From the NCBI GenBank assembly GCA_022747635.1, contig JAKTNV010000014.1:5966001-6030000 (forward strand): a stretch of 64,000 nt of DNA. Direction: 5' to 3'. Source of the stretch: Hetaerina americana (taxonomy: Eukaryota > Arthropoda > Insecta > Odonata > Calopterygidae). The stretch's first letter is position 1; every line of letters begins with the position of its first letter. Under the pieces are notes generated by a model. The model saw only the letters and a list, made by a program, of their open reading frames with translations, had not been told where the DNA came from and did no database searches. A program made the position numbers and the translations under genes. This document shows positions 1 to 12,864 of this stretch, piece by piece.

Positions 1-1460
1 TTGGCGAGGCTTGGTGCAGGCAGAGCGAAGGAAGCAGCCCTTGTAGACAGAATGAAGGCAGGCAAATGCTAGGAAGAAATTAAGAAAAAAATATGTAGGG
101 CAGTAAAAGAAGAGGCCTCTCGCGATGTTTAGGAGTAAACAGTCATTAAAGACAGTCCAAAACCTACCGTTTTAACACGTAGAATCGCTATGAAAGTATA
201 ATACATAATCCGTAGAAAAATAAATTAAAAATATAAAAATGGAAAAGAATATTCGAGAGAAAAACAGTAAGCAGAAACAGTGAGTTTTCCTCCCTTTATG
301 AGGACAGAAGGTCACGGCCAAAACACCTTGGTTACCGCGTGAGTGTTTTTTCCATGCCTCTATGTTTATTATGTATTTGTTATTCTCCAATTTTTACCGC
401 TCCTCAAATCGACGGCGAGTGAGTCACCCATCACACTTATTCGAAGTCGGTCGGCTTGGCGTAATCAATGTACGTATTTTTGCTAAGCACAGAAGGGCAT
501 AGTAGTTGATCGCGCACTGAAACTAATCAGGTTAGTACACAAAATGCAAGTACACGAAGTACACGAAACGAATCGCAAGTACTTAGTAGGAATGCGGTTC
601 TGAAATACAACAGTCCATTTTAAGGAATCCCGCTTCGAAATAATCATTCTTCAAGTGACCTGGAAATATTAGGATATGCTTGTTGAAGATGAAATAGTAT
701 AATCCTTATTATAAAACGTATGCTAAGTGACGCACAATGGAATTGAAAGCCATGGAATTTTTCTTCATACTAACAAAGCGAACGCGACCGAAATTAACGA
801 AAGCTATCTAACATGAAAACTCCACAAATCCGCGAATATTACGTTTCAGGTTTTCCCCGAAACATCGCTTCTTACGTGTCGGAGAGTGACACTTTTTGTG
901 TAATATAATTAGCACCGTCTTTTGAAGCTAATTTGACACTTGGGATATGTTTTTTTGTTAAAGCAATACACATACATTTTTCCTAAAGTCGCACGTGGTC
1001 ATTTACGATCGTTTAAACTTGCTAAGTTGTAAATATTAAAGTAAGGTTTAATATTTGCTACGATACGATTTGCTAAATCATAATTAAAGGAAATACACCT
1101 GAAAATTAGCCTTCATTTACATACTTAAAATATTGTGCAAAAAGAGCAAGATAGTGTATTATATCACAGATCACCTAACTGAGCCAGGTTGCAAAAAGAA
1201 GAGAAAAGTTTGCAAAAATTTGCCGTGGGCAAAACGTCTCTCCTCACAGAATTGCATATTAGTAAAACTTGGGGAAGTTGAAAAAAATCAACTGAATTCG
1301 GTGCTTTTGGGACATTTGAGAACATTTTGAGGTAAATATATAAGAGAATTGGAGTAGGTATGAGTGGACTATGGAAGAAATGTGGGCTGGATGAGCGGTA
1401 TCGGACGAATAGGAATGAAATGTGGTACACTGGCACTTAGGTACACGTGCCATGTGGAGA
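1..1460. other. Anonymous A/T-rich DNA
   Basis: No gene, repeat family or RNA was recognised here. The reading frames are short and overlap on both strands without domain-like composition. Confidence 0.5.
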
Positions 1461-1650
1461 GCCAAGCACAAGATGGTAACGCTGCCCCATCCACCCTACA
1501 GCCTTGATGTGGCCTCACCGGACTTCTTTTTGTTTCCAAGAATAAAAAGGAGCTTGAAAGGCAACCATTTTGGAACGCTGTAAAGCGTACCGTGTCCGGC
1601 AGAGACGCTGGCATTGGTGTATCGATGTTAAAGGGTGTTTTTTTGAATAA
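1461..1650 (+). pseudogene. Relic of a mariner transposase C-terminus
   Basis: The plus-strand frame reads KMVTLPHPPYS, a degraded SLDVASPDFFLFPRIKRSLKG and then a stop. This is the third-aspartate region of mariner transposases, usually PHPPYSPDLAPCDFFLFP. A short gap follows, and then RRWHWCIDVKGCFFE with a stop, which matches the usual C-terminal W-x-K-C...YFE signature. The conserved D-L-A-P-C-D has become D-V-A-S-P-D, and a stop codon follows near 1582. No N-terminal half or clear terminal repeats were seen, so this is a dead fragment. It belongs to a different mariner copy from the intact one at 13.3 kb. Confidence 0.85.
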
Positions 1651-4600
1651 TAATAGGAATTAGTGCTTAGATCGGCCATACCTTTTTTTCCAGTTTACTC
1701 CCCTTATTTTTCGGGGTAGACCCTATAGAGAACCCTAAGTATGTGTTAAACCTGATGGAAGAGACTCACAAGTCAAAATATATGAAAAAACTACGGGCGT
1801 GGCAGAGGCGAAAGGAGTATGATGATGAGTGTGGCAAACATTTTACGTTCTGCTACTAGAAAGTATTTTCATAACGAGAGTAATTTCATTTGGAGACGAA
1901 TTTGATTACGGATAATTCCAAAGGGAGCACATGAGTAACATAATTCGTATTCAAGACTGTAACTACAGGTACGCGGTATTAACGTTCGTTTGCCAATATA
2001 TAAGTATATAGTATCTATAACTTGTATATTTGTATTTTGATAGCTATACATATTACCTAATTAATATAACTATATATATATATATATATAAAACTTGTAG
2101 ATTTCCCAATGCTTTTCACCAATCATATAATATAATATTTCGATTTCGTGAAGCAAAGATTCTTGGGAACGAATTCCATGGTACAAAGTGAGGATGCCGC
2201 TGAATGCAGTGACGCAAATCTATCGCCCCTGCGAGAAGAGAAGACAACGGATTTTAAGATTAAAAGACATCCTAAGGGAGGGAAGGACGACGTCGACGAA
2301 ATTACCGGCGCGGGACTTACGAAATTGCTTCCTCCTTTGGAAAATAAATGAGACCTGCCGGAAATTAACGCTTTAAGATGGGAGATAACCGATGAACTCC
2401 ATCGAAGACGTGTTCCGAAATTGTTTTCATCGGACAGCGCAAGAAAAAAACTAGATCTGGCGGTAGGAAACCTTTGTAAATGAAGTCAATCTTGGGAAAC
2501 TACTGGGTCACAACGGTATGCCCAATGACTGCGCGGACTGAAATACCTCTGAACGAACGCTCGGATTTTCTTCAATGCATGAAATCTCTGACACAAGAGA
2601 TAGCATAGCAGATTCTTTCCAAAAATGCCAATTCTACATCAGAAAAACTGGACCCTGAAAGGTATTTATGCCGAAACGTCTTCTCTTTTGTGCTTTATCA
2701 TGAGGGGGATCGAAACGGTTGCACGTCGCCATTGACCTCCGGGTCACGAGACCAAATTCGGGTGATACTGCTGTAGACTGGCACCTTTCGGGAGAAATCC
2801 CGCATCCAATTTTTTCTTATGCTAGAGTTTTCCCGGGAAACTGCGCACGGCGAGTGGAGAGGCACTACCACCTTCCGCCCCACCACCCGGCCGTGTGAAT
2901 TTCACGCACCGTTGGACTTCGCACTGGGTGAACTCTGCCTTCACCAGCCACACCAACCTTGAGATTCATCACTGTGGTTTTGGCTGGTCGGCTTGGTATA
3001 CTTTATTGTTTCTTTTCACTTTAGATCATTATACAGGCGGCAGCGAACGTGTTAGAGCAGGCAGGAGGATACTACTTGTCCGAGTAGTGGTGTGTGAAAA
3101 CCGACAGGTCATGAAAAAATTGATAGGTGCCGATTAACTATCGTACACAGCTTCGTCGTATATGCACACTTCTTACGTGGAATTAATTATTTACATTCGA
3201 AAAATCATGGTGACCGCATTTTCTTGATACAGAGTTTTGATCGAAATACAATTACAAAAATGGAAATATGTCTAGGAAAATATTTTATCGACACCATAAA
3301 ATCATGAGGCAAGTTTGGTGACGCTCTCAACACTACATTCCTCACTAGGTTCAATAAAAAATGTAATCTTTCTCCGAATAAGAGGAGTTTTGAAGCCATC
3401 GATACGATAACAAATTAAGATTATTTCGTAATCAACGGCTAATTCAATGAAACTGCAAAGATTAAGCTTTCGACTAGAGACTAATTGGCTAAAGTTTGAA
3501 GGACAAACGACAAAGAAAAGAGGGATTAAATTTTAAAACTAATAGAGATTTTAGCTTACAACCTAATTAACTGTTAAAGACTGCAAAATACGTAGAACTA
3601 TTAGGTCTGCATACGACGCCTGCTTTAATAAATAAGCGGTAAATATATGTAAATAGATTGGTATAAAACATTGACTACTATTACAAGAGAGAATGGGCAT
3701 CGTTTCCAAATTTAAATTCCAAAGTCTTAGATTTTAACTACATTCTTTTTTGGGACTTATCAAAAATTCAAAGAAGGAAAATTTACACATATAATGACTA
3801 CGACAGCTAAGGATAAAGGTCTAAGGATTTGCACTTATTCGTACACACGTTTGTATTTATATTTTGGTCTGCGATAAATTTCTGACCTCAATAATGGTGG
3901 GAGCTGCTTATTTGCTGGGCCATCAGCAAATTCCTTTGATAGCACCCTACCGATATTTTTATAACAATTAAAAACTTAACAATTCACTCATTCATCATAT
4001 GTTAACAAGGCAATATCCAAATGCTAGACAGATGAAAAACGTTTAGCTTGCATCTTAAGAGATTATGCTATCGAATGCCTAAATTCAGAAAATCAAGTTT
4101 GGTGGCGAGCTTCGCCATCGTCCATCCATGAATGGTAACTGAAGACATTTTGCTTCTCGGCCTATATTAATAGATAAAATACATAAAATAGAGAATGCAC
4201 CTAATATGCGTTCCTTTTTTCATCAATCAAAGCGGTTTCCATTCACTCCTCTTCATTTTTCCGTGCGCAAACACACCAACTTACAAACAAGGCAAAAGAG
4301 CATTCATTACGTCTTCCGCCACATTGATTAACGGGACCACCGATAAACAGCCAGGCGAACGAATTTTTAAAAAACACACGCGACTGCGGGGGCGATTATT
4401 TCAGTTTTCATTATGAAGTTGAACCTCATGCACAATGAACGCCCTTAGCCATAGGTGATCTTCAACGGTTAAGGGTTTATCCAATTTTACAAAACAGACA
4501 ACTGAGTCAAGCATCTATTTCAATGCCGTCAACCTTACACCCTTACCATCACCTGTGGGAGGCACGATTTGACAAGTCAGTTTCGGTTAATTTTACGCCC

Positions 4601-4685
4601 CAAAATTTAACGCGTGTCACTGAAATCGAAAAATATATTGAACTTTTGCTTCGAGCAATCATTCCTTTCCCGTGCGAAGAGTGAA
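1651..4685. other. Anonymous DNA
   Basis: No recognisable gene or repeat family was found. A short (TA)n run lies at about 2071-2090. The moderately G/C-rich stretch 2690-2960 has short open frames on both strands that match nothing I know. Confidence 0.4.
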
Positions 4686-4689
4686 GAAT

Positions 4690-5260
4690 ATTAAAACGCT
4701 ATACTCGTAGAAGGGAATCGATGACAGGGACGTTGAGTAAGGATTTTAAGAAAAGACTAGCGAAAACTTTGCCATGGAACGTGGTTTTATACGGTGCGGA
4801 AACAATTTCGTTTAATCTAGTAATACGCGTAGATTGGAGGCTTATGAAATGTGGGTGTGGAGAAGGACGAAAATGGTAAAATGGACAGAAAGGAAAACAA
4901 ATTAGGAAGTAACAAGCCCGGTGAAAGTGGAGGAGAGAGGGTTGTTGGGAGAAATCCAAAGTAGGCAGGAGAAAGGTGGATGCAGAGCACTTTGATGGGC
5001 GATGGGATGTTGAAGGAGACTATGATATAGAGGGGAGAGAGACCGTTAGGTAATTGATAAAGGGGTTGGAAAAGGATAGGCATGTTGGCCGGAATTAAGG
5101 GAGTAAGGAAATATGCGGCATTGAAGAGCGCCTTACTGTAGAGCCGGAGATCAGGTTGTGTTTTGTTAGGAGAGGCAAAGGAATGTATTTTTATACCATT
5201 GCATAGTCTGTCTATATCCAAAACCTACCTGAATCGGGAGAATGCTAATGATATACGTCC
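4690..5260 (+). mobile_element. LINE-B fragment, C-terminal end of a non-LTR reverse transcriptase ORF plus 3' region
   Basis: The degraded plus-strand frames give VVLYGAETIS, then WRLMKCGCGEGR (in the adjacent frame LEAYEMWVWRR), KWTERKTN and DKGVGKG. This order matches the C-terminal part of non-LTR retrotransposon ORF2 proteins, classically LYGAETWTL...RRLEAFEMWCWRRM...W.D...NEEVL...IGMLD. Several frameshifts and stops interrupt it. The 3' part (about 5165-5245), which reads like 'ccaaaacctacctgaatcgg', recurs in the other two LINE-B pieces. The clade is uncertain. Confidence 0.8.
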
Positions 5261-5810
5261 ATTAAACCAAAAAGAAACGTCAAATCACGAGGAATACCCG
5301 ACAACGGTGGAAGTCACGGATTTTAATTCATTAGCAAACATTATCGAACTAAAATAACAGGAGGAAATAAAGAGATTATTGTTGAATTGACTCCGTTGAT
5401 TGCATCCTTCCTACGAACAGTAATTTTAAGTTAGAAGGAATTTTGATTTTCCAAGTCACGTTTTGTAGCACATCTACGCGACGTACTCCGGGGTCAGTCG
5501 GACCGCGTTTCAACCGAAGGTTTAACGGGGGAGTCACTCAGAGGTCCACACTATCCATCGTAAAATATTACGAAAACAGATACACCGCTCCGAATATAAT
5601 CGAAGAGAACACGCGCACACAGATTTTTCACCCTTATTTTTGGATTCCACCCCCTCGCAAAAATTTTTCCCCGCGCATTCCGAGGTAATACCCGAGGAGG
5701 GAAAACTGGGGAACAAAATGAACCTTGCGTGGTGCCGGGGTGGAAATAAAAGCAAGAGGAGAGAGAATAAAAAACATGAGGGGGCGAAAAAAACACAAAT
5801 CCGCTCCCGT
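5261..5810. other. Anonymous DNA grading into a G/C-richer patch
   Basis: Nothing recognisable. Short overlapping frames exist on both strands, with no conserved domain. Confidence 0.35.
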
Positions 5811-6330
5811 GCGCGGGGTGGGGGTGGGGAGGAGGTTGACATGTCGCTCCGCTGATGCGGCGACCGCCCCCGGGACCGTCGTCCTGCATTCTTTCTCCCC
5901 CTCGTCCTCTTATTCTCCTTTGCCCCTTGCACTGCTCACTTTTCTATCCTCCAACCTCCTTTTGTCTTGTCCTGCGCCTCTTTTTTTCATTGCCCGTTGC
6001 CCCGCCTCCTTTTGTCGTGGCACGAAGTTTAATCTGCTGCCAATCTGAGAGGAGGAGACTCACCTCTCCCTCCCCATGGAGGACGGTAATCGAGGCACGT
6101 ATACCTATGGCGACCGGTCGACCATCATGCCAGGTGCCTCGTCTTTTATACAGACCTGCGCCTTTACACACACGACGGCGTCCGCCGGGGTCGTTGCCGC
6201 AAGCCGCAAGTCCCGCGTGGTCTGGACTCGTCCGAGAGTCGAACGAAGACCATATCCCCACTCGAGGTTAGGTGAGAGAGGAAAGGAAGAGGAAATCATT
6301 CCGTTGACCTCTGCGGCGAGGTAAGTCTGG
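5811..6330. other. CpG-containing G/C-rich patch, possible promoter or first exon
   Basis: The stretch is clearly richer in G, C and CpG than its surroundings, with a C/T-rich half (5880-6080). A plus-strand frame starting at 6076 runs for 82 codons and ends within a good splice-donor-like GAGGTAAGT near 6319. Overlapping frames of similar length exist on both strands, as expected in G/C-rich DNA, and no domain is recognisable. An exon is possible but unproven. Confidence 0.25.
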
Positions 6331-8515
6331 CCGCAAGTAAAATGCTGCTGGCATATGACATAACGAAAGTGATTTATGACAGAAAAATTAAACCTTAAGG
6401 TGGATATAATTTCATAATTCAATCGTATCGGCAAACATTTTAACTTGCCTGCGCCAAATAATTAACACATCGCACAATGCAATATTTTTGTCTATGAAAC
6501 ATAGACTACAAGCGTCATTACATCGGTTAAAATTAGATTGGTGACATGAAATAATCAAGTGTTTGTTTGGACATTATGGAGAGTTGAAAACGGAATAAAA
6601 GGCAATAGCTTTTGAAAATCCGTTACCATAAAATAACTAATTCTGCGTACGCTTTAATTAGAAAAAATATTTTTCTTATGCCTAGTGAAACCTTCTTACG
6701 CATTTAACGATGAGTTCATATATCAAATAAGGTATAACACGATGATGGAAGAAATTACATAAAAACAGCTTCGGGGTTACCATGATGGACATGACCCTAC
6801 ATTGCCCTAAGAATAATGCAAAGGTTTTAACTTACACATAAATTATGCTGATAAGATAGAATCGCCGATAGACTTTCAGAAGTACCTGCAGAAGATCGTA
6901 CAATAAAGCTAGTCTAATACAAAGAGTAGATACATTTCTCAATTTAATATTTTTACTATCCTTAAAGTCCCACCACAGCTATTTAACATTACTCCAATGG
7001 AAGTCAAGCACGATCAAGATAAGAAAGGGATAAATGAATATCACAAGTAATTGGTGGATTCAGTACCGAAAAACACGTAAGCGAAATGACATATGGAAAT
7101 GCAAACAAAAAAGGAGAGAAATATGCTTTCCAAAAAACCCTAGAAGAAATGGAGAAACTGAAGAGAAAGAGAGATACGTATCGAGTCGACGGCTGGAGAT
7201 GAAGATACGAATTCTCAGGCAGATGTACGGATACGAAGGCCTCCCTGCCTCTAGAGATCGTGAACTACATACGGGATCCCACTACCTACAACCCCAGATA
7301 TAAAATACACGAATAGGAATATCAGTTGAATATTAAAGCGGATACGACAATCAGTTTGAAATATAAATGTATATGAAGTAAGATACAATGTTGTAGCTCA
7401 ATGCTATCAAAACCATTAATAACCACCACGAAATACGGTAAAATTATCATAAACGCAGTAGGGAACGATACATCACGGCAATATCTCTTTCTTATCCACT
7501 ACCCCTTATTTTCTGTTAGCTAATTCATACGGAGATTATTTCGTGATAATCACTTCATTATTCTTCATGCTATGCCTTGTGGATTATTGACCAGTGTTGA
7601 TGTTTCACACGCTCCAGTAATTTTTTAATATACTTATATGAGAAGTTATTTGCAACCCATATCAATCTGACCTGATTAAGATTGCGCAATTGTGATAATG
7701 GATTCATTCCCACTTCGGGTGTATTTGAAAAAATATATATATTATGTATTCTTTGGGGAAATTCGCCTTTTTTATCGCCAGATTAAAATTCAGTGTGATT
7801 ACTGAACGTTCAATTTTTCAAGATCCATTTACATGCTAGGTGATGAATGACTGTCTGGAATAAAATAATCACAGGGCCTATGAGTGCGACTTAGTATTTA
7901 GTCAATTAGCAGTGCGTTAACGGCATCATATCACTAAAACAATATTGCAGGTCAACATGAGCGACAAATTGATGGATACCCTTTCAAATATACACTCCAG
8001 TTAACTTATGAATGAAATTGGCTAAATGTGTAATCTTAAGGCGAGCGTCATATTTTTCCGTATAATTGGCCTTCATTCTTCAGAAACCAACCTCCCGAAA
8101 GAAGAGTTATTTGATGCATAGAATATCGTTTCGGATCACGGCTCAACTCGTTCCTCACAAATCTTTAACAGATTTGGGTTGGGAGGGAACGGAGCGATGG
8201 AAAAACTTAAATTATGGGATAAAGAATTTATGCAATCGCTTCACTTCTGAGGAGTATTCCATGGGTCTCTATTATTTCCATCTTCACAGTAAGTTAATTA
8301 GTTCAGTTAAAAAATAATTCTGGAGAAAATAAGCAGTAAGAAATGAAGAAGGCGCAATTATGGTGATGACGGTGGCTGACTCCAACGGAGGGAGAAGAAA
8401 GATGACAGCGGCAGTTGTAGATAACAGGAAGTTAGATAAAAGGGGAGGTTCGAAAGACAAAAGAATAAAGAGGGGAGGGAGGAGAAAACGGTATATCCAG
8501 ATGTTTTATGAATCC
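6331..8515. other. Anonymous A/T-rich DNA
   Basis: No gene, repeat or RNA was recognised. The longest plus-strand frame (7034-7303) is lysine/arginine-rich and matches no family I know. Confidence 0.45.
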
Positions 8516-8830
8516 CATTAGAATTCTGAGGAGGGAGGGCGGCGGAGCACAAAAGGAAGGAAGATGAGAGGAAGCATAATTCGAAGGAGCTCCGGCCTTA
8601 CTGCTACCCCGCCGCTCGCCACCCCTCTCGCCAGTTCCCTCCCGCGTCGGAGGGAAGCGGGAGTGAGCTCAGCTTCTCCCGCAGGTATCCAACTACGTAG
8701 GTCCACGGCCAGGCAGATCGCAAGGGAGTCTAGCGCACCATCGTGCTCCCAAGGGGGATGAGATGCCGTGCACCAGTCGTATGCCTGCTGCCTCGTAACA
8801 TGACAAACAAATACGCTCGTAGATGTCAAG
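8516..8830. other. Small G/C-rich patch
   Basis: This short G/C-rich stretch lies just before an (AT)n array. Overlapping frames on both strands (for example minus 8518-8829) have no recognisable domain. Confidence 0.25.
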
Positions 8831-8906
8831 ATATGCGTGTCCCCCTATGGACCAAAATCAACTCTTTTAGCCAGTTTAATACTGTACGACTATTCTCACA
8901 TCACTA

Positions 8907-8910
<4 letters not shown>

Positions 8911-8964
<54 letters not shown>
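8911..8964. repeat. (AT)n microsatellite
   Basis: An uninterrupted run of about 27 AT dinucleotides. Confidence 0.97.
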
Positions 8965-8966
<2 letters not shown>

Positions 8967-9054
8967 TATCATATTTTGTGCATATTTTTTCAGTCTACAA
9001 TATATAAAAGTTCCGGGTAATTTATATTGAGCTTGTTGGACTGGATGGGGAAAG

Positions 9055-9290
9055 TCATACACTACTAACACACATGGTACCTTGCAAGCCACCGCTAGGG
9101 TATGTGGCAGGGGATGATAACACACCAGACTACTATTGACACACAATACTTCTCCCACTATAAAGCGGTCGGACAACGTTATTTTGATCCCCTATCTTTC
9201 GTGGGAAAAATGGGATCTTAAATACATCCGTTCTACACTTTATCTCTCGAATTTTATTTAAGTGATCTCTCCTCCCGCAGTACAATTGGT
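9055..9290 (-). mobile_element. LINE-A fragment (ORF C-terminus and 3' terminus)
   Basis: Read on the minus strand, this copy holds a degraded reverse-transcriptase C-terminus and then the family ending 'CCACCGCTAGGGTATGTGGC' in reverse. The frame through the ending reads VCYHPLPHTLAVACKVPCVL, as in other copies. Its body, with the cgtgggaaaaa and ggtcggac segments, is shared with the copies at 10.9 and 14.6 kb. Confidence 0.85.
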
Positions 9291-9327
9291 TAATAATTCA
9301 TTTTCAACGTCAATTTTTGTCAACTCC

Positions 9328-9545
9328 AATTATGCCTGGGTAACATCTCCACCTGCCAACCCAGAGGTAACGGGTCCGATTCCCGCCCAGGTGGGTTCTT
9401 TCTCCACTTAGCACTTTTGCATTTGTAAATGTCTTTTTTGTTTTCAAGTTTAAAAATCCGATGCAAAGGCCATAAATGGCTGCTTTCGGATTAATGCTAA
9501 ATAAATCATCGCTAAAGAATCATCCTTCCAATTAACGTATGCACG
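9328..9545 (+). repeat. tRNA-like SINE candidate
   Basis: A tRNA-like head (about 9333-9400) holds the B-box-like GGTCCGATTCC. The arms 'gcctggg' and 'cccaggt' suggest an acceptor-like pairing. A moderately A/T-rich body follows to about 9545. No second full copy was seen in this window, so the SINE status is inferred from the head alone. Confidence 0.45.
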
Positions 9546-9557
9546 AGATTTAATCTC

Positions 9558-9600
9558 CTCACTGTGAGTGATTACCAACCTTTCAGGAACTCACAGTGAG
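9558..9600. repeat. Perfect 11-bp inverted repeat
   Basis: CTCACTGTGAG (9558-9568) and its exact reverse complement CTCACAGTGAG (9590-9600) are separated by 21 bases, enough for a stem-loop. Confidence 0.8.
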
Positions 9601-10870
9601 ACCTCTAATCATATGTAAACAAAGTAATTCATAGAATCCAGAATTATATTTTTTTAATTGAGTTAGTTTTCAGCGAGCGGAATAATGTCGAGCTGCATTC
9701 TCGAGACTTTTAGAGCGACATGAATACCTCGGTACAACCGTACGCATTAAGCTAACGTTAATATATCTCCAGGCGTCATGGGAACAAAAACACATCAAAG
9801 CATCATCATCTTTCCGAGAAATTAGAGTTAATCCTTTTAGAGGATTTGGTTGACTTTGGAGGATTTTTCTTTTCAGTAAGCGATATTGAATCGATAATGA
9901 GGCAAGTAAAACGACGAAAAGAAAGATAAATAACTGGAGTAAAGGTAGGTAGAGGTAACTTTCCATGCGATTGATTGTAATACGAAGAATAATACTTATT
10001 TGACGAGCTGAACGACTGTCATTCCACCGTCGTTTCTTTCCCAAGATGCGACAACCCCAAAGGCTGGACGAGTAAGTTAATATTCCGTAGAGATCATTAC
10101 GAGAACGCTATTTTACTTTTTATTCCTTCGCTAGACATACGGAAGTTATAGGATTCCGCACGAAAGCAACAGGGAGGACGCCCGGGTTGCCATGCAGGAG
10201 GACAGGAACGTGACGAACGCGGGAGACAGAGTAAACTGTCGAGAGCTGGATTTTTGCCGTTTTCCTCACGTTGGCGTCCCAGCTTGCTAGGCGACGGATG
10301 ATTTGATGCGAACTATTTCCGTCCAGCTCGAGGGAAGGATCCAACTTCAAAGCCTGACTCCCTCTCCTTTGTTCTCTCGCCTCTGCGCAGGACGAAAATA
10401 TAATTATCGGGCGAAATCATTTTCACAACGCCCAGCTGCATCTATTTAAAAAAAGGGATGTCACTTATCTAGCTCATTTCCAGCTAAGCAGGAGCGAGCT
10501 GTTTCACAGATTGACAGGTCTGGAAATGAAAACAGTAGGCAGATAAGAGTAGGGAGCATAAACCAATAGGCTGCCGACCACAAAAAAGGATTAAATCATA
10601 GGTGAATACGATAATTATGGTGTCATCTGCAGTCATAATTTAAGGAAGACGAATTTGATCCTTGTCCAGTACACAACTTCTACAAAGGCAAAGTTAATTA
10701 GTCACAAAAATAGAATGCTATCGGTGACAAGACCGTACACCCTACAGGCATTATAATCACGGGTAACGATTCCATTGAAAATCATCAACTCGTAATAACG
10801 TTTGAAATGCATTCTTTCGCTTCGATCGCATGGTCAACGAAGGATAAACGCCTTATAGTTCTTATTTTAT
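9601..10870. other. Anonymous DNA
   Basis: No recognisable gene. A minus-strand frame of 124 codons (9670-10044) has a hydrophobic stretch that might be a membrane segment (LLQLFIFLFVVLLASL), but nothing marks it as a real gene and it matches no family I know. Confidence 0.35.
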
Positions 10871-10874
10871 GTAT

Positions 10875-11110
10875 ACAAGCGTGGTACCATCAAGCCATCG
10901 CTAGGATGCGTGGCAGGGAGTGATTATATGCCAGACTATTTTTGACACAAAATACCTATCGCCCCTAGCGAGGTCGGACCACTTTATTCTCATCCCTTAT
11001 TGTTAGTGGGAAAAACGACATCGAATAAATTTATTTGTTCTACTATCAATGTCTCCAAGTTTATTAACATGATATGTCCTATCGTATTATTGTGAGAAAC
11101 GGTCCTCACA
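10875..11110 (-). mobile_element. LINE-A fragment (ORF C-terminus and 3' terminus)
   Basis: On the minus strand it reads as a degraded reverse-transcriptase end (DIDSRTNKFIRCRFSH, equivalent to the family's CRTNRFKMSFFP) followed by IVWHIITPCHASSDGL. The 3' end has the family's CCATCGCTAGGATGCGTGGC in reverse. Stops interrupt the frame. Confidence 0.88.
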
Positions 11111-11925
11111 GCAACGAAGGACTGAAGGAGAATCCCAAGAAATCACTTTCAGGGTCACATTAGTTCCATACGCACAACTGGAGTTTTAAAATATTATAGC
11201 TTTTCTTCTATTTTCTTCTTTTACTAATTTATCACATCTGAATGACGCATTTAATGCGCTGATTTATGGTTGATAACATCATTTTTCTGACATTATACGT
11301 CATGCTATTATCGCAATAACATTTTGCACACGCAAATAGCATCTTGAGCATCAATGCAACGCCTCGAAATTCGATAGAGATAGATCTCACGGCGATTTTC
11401 AAAGCCATTATCGAATTTTGAGAATTCTGGAGAAGCGAATCATTAGATAACATACACAATAACTCCTTTCATGACTTCCGCCCAGATTAATAAAATGAAA
11501 ATTCTAATCTAGATATATGCCTTAAAAAGTGACGACAAATAGTTGACAGAGATCCCTTCGAAATCCCTTCGAGGAATCTTCTCCGAAAATCCCAGCTTAG
11601 AATTTTAACAGACAGTATCAGCATTCAATCAAGTCGCTCTTTCACTTTACTTTTAGCGGAAAGACTTCGAATTCCAATGCAAACAGAGCCTTGAATTAAA
11701 ATCGATGACATATCCACGATTTAATATGGACTTTGAAAATTGTAAAGGGTAGGCGTCTTTCCGTGGATCATGGCTCATAAACACAAAGGCAATGTAAATA
11801 ATATAAAGGGGTGGTTTAAAATGTCGCGCCTAAATGTTTATTTACAGGAAGTGGACTCGAATTAAACCAGTCGCCACCTAATCGACAGACGTCCATTAGA
11901 TCAGTTCGGACAGACGTTCGATGCG
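11111..11925. other. Anonymous A/T-rich DNA
   Basis: Nothing recognisable. The sequence becomes richer in G/C towards 11.9 kb. Confidence 0.45.
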
Positions 11926-12730
11926 GACCATGCAACGGAGACCGATATTAATAGTTCGCTCCCGTCCGAACACGGGGCTGAATTACTTCGCGCGGCGGAA
12001 GAGCAACAATTGACTAGAGGAGGAGGATCCGTCGGCGTCGTCACCAATATCGCCGCACGCACCTAATGAAAAGGGCGGGACGAGAGCCTCCCCTCCGCCG
12101 TCAGATAACAGCCACTCGAGCGGATAATTCGATGCCGGGACGGAACGACGCCGCGACTGAAAGGAGAGCGAGGTGGAGGTGGAAAAGGGAGGAGAGAAGG
12201 GATTCAGCTTATATGGGGACAAGGGGGACGCACGCATACGAACATTTCGTCCATTAGGCGCGCGAACGAGGGATACCGGCGTGGGAAGAGGCCGCTCGGG
12301 TGGGGAGGCGCCTATGCTTGCGCTTGAATATGCATGTGTATGCGTGGGGAATCCACACGCCCACTCTCGTGTGTGCAAACGCGTGCGTAGAACTAAAACG
12401 CACACACACACTTGCGTCACCCGACGTGCTTCTTGTTCCATCTGGCCGGTCACCATCGGATGGTGGGGTGTGTAATGCACGCAGCTCACCTCCTGGCTCA
12501 TCATCCCACATGCACGAGGATGGGTAGTGAGCGGGCGTGTGTGTGTGTGCGTGCCTTAATGCCCTCGTATGGCAAATGGGAGACGTAATTGAAGCACTGA
12601 GCTAGAGTGGGGAGGAGTGGTTACGGAGGCAGGAATGGTTTTGCACGTGACGGTGTTTCTTGTTTGCCTCACCGCTTCTTTTTGTCCTCGTTGATGTTCG
12701 CCTGCGTGCGCGGCGTGACGTGGAGGGCAG
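11926..12730. other. CpG-rich patch, possible regulatory region
   Basis: A dense CpG stretch (best at 11930-12300) is followed by (GT/CA)-rich DNA around 12320-12550. Long overlapping frames occur on both strands (for example minus 11983-12504) but have low-complexity composition and no known domain. Such patches often mark promoters in animal genomes, but no confirming exon or splice structure is visible. Confidence 0.3.
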
Positions 12731-12807
12731 AGGGATGTTGTCGAAGAAAGAGAGAGAGCTTCAACTGCATCTCAGATTAGAGCAAAACTTGTAGCAGAGC
12801 TATAGCC

Positions 12808-12862
12808 AATTATTCAAGACTTCTAGGTGCAGTAAATATTACTAATACATATAAAAAATTAT
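12808..12862. repeat. Direct repeat copy 1 (partner at 14965-15023)
   Basis: The sequence TATTCAAGACTTCTAGGTGC and the following AGTAAATATTACTAATACAT recur with a few changes at 14970-15010. The pair brackets the LINE/mariner nest. Confidence 0.75.
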
Positions 12863-12864
12863 TT

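Noticed and set aside
11983..12504. 173-codon minus-strand frame
   Set aside because: Overlapping frames on both strands and low-complexity composition across a CpG-rich and CA-rich stretch.
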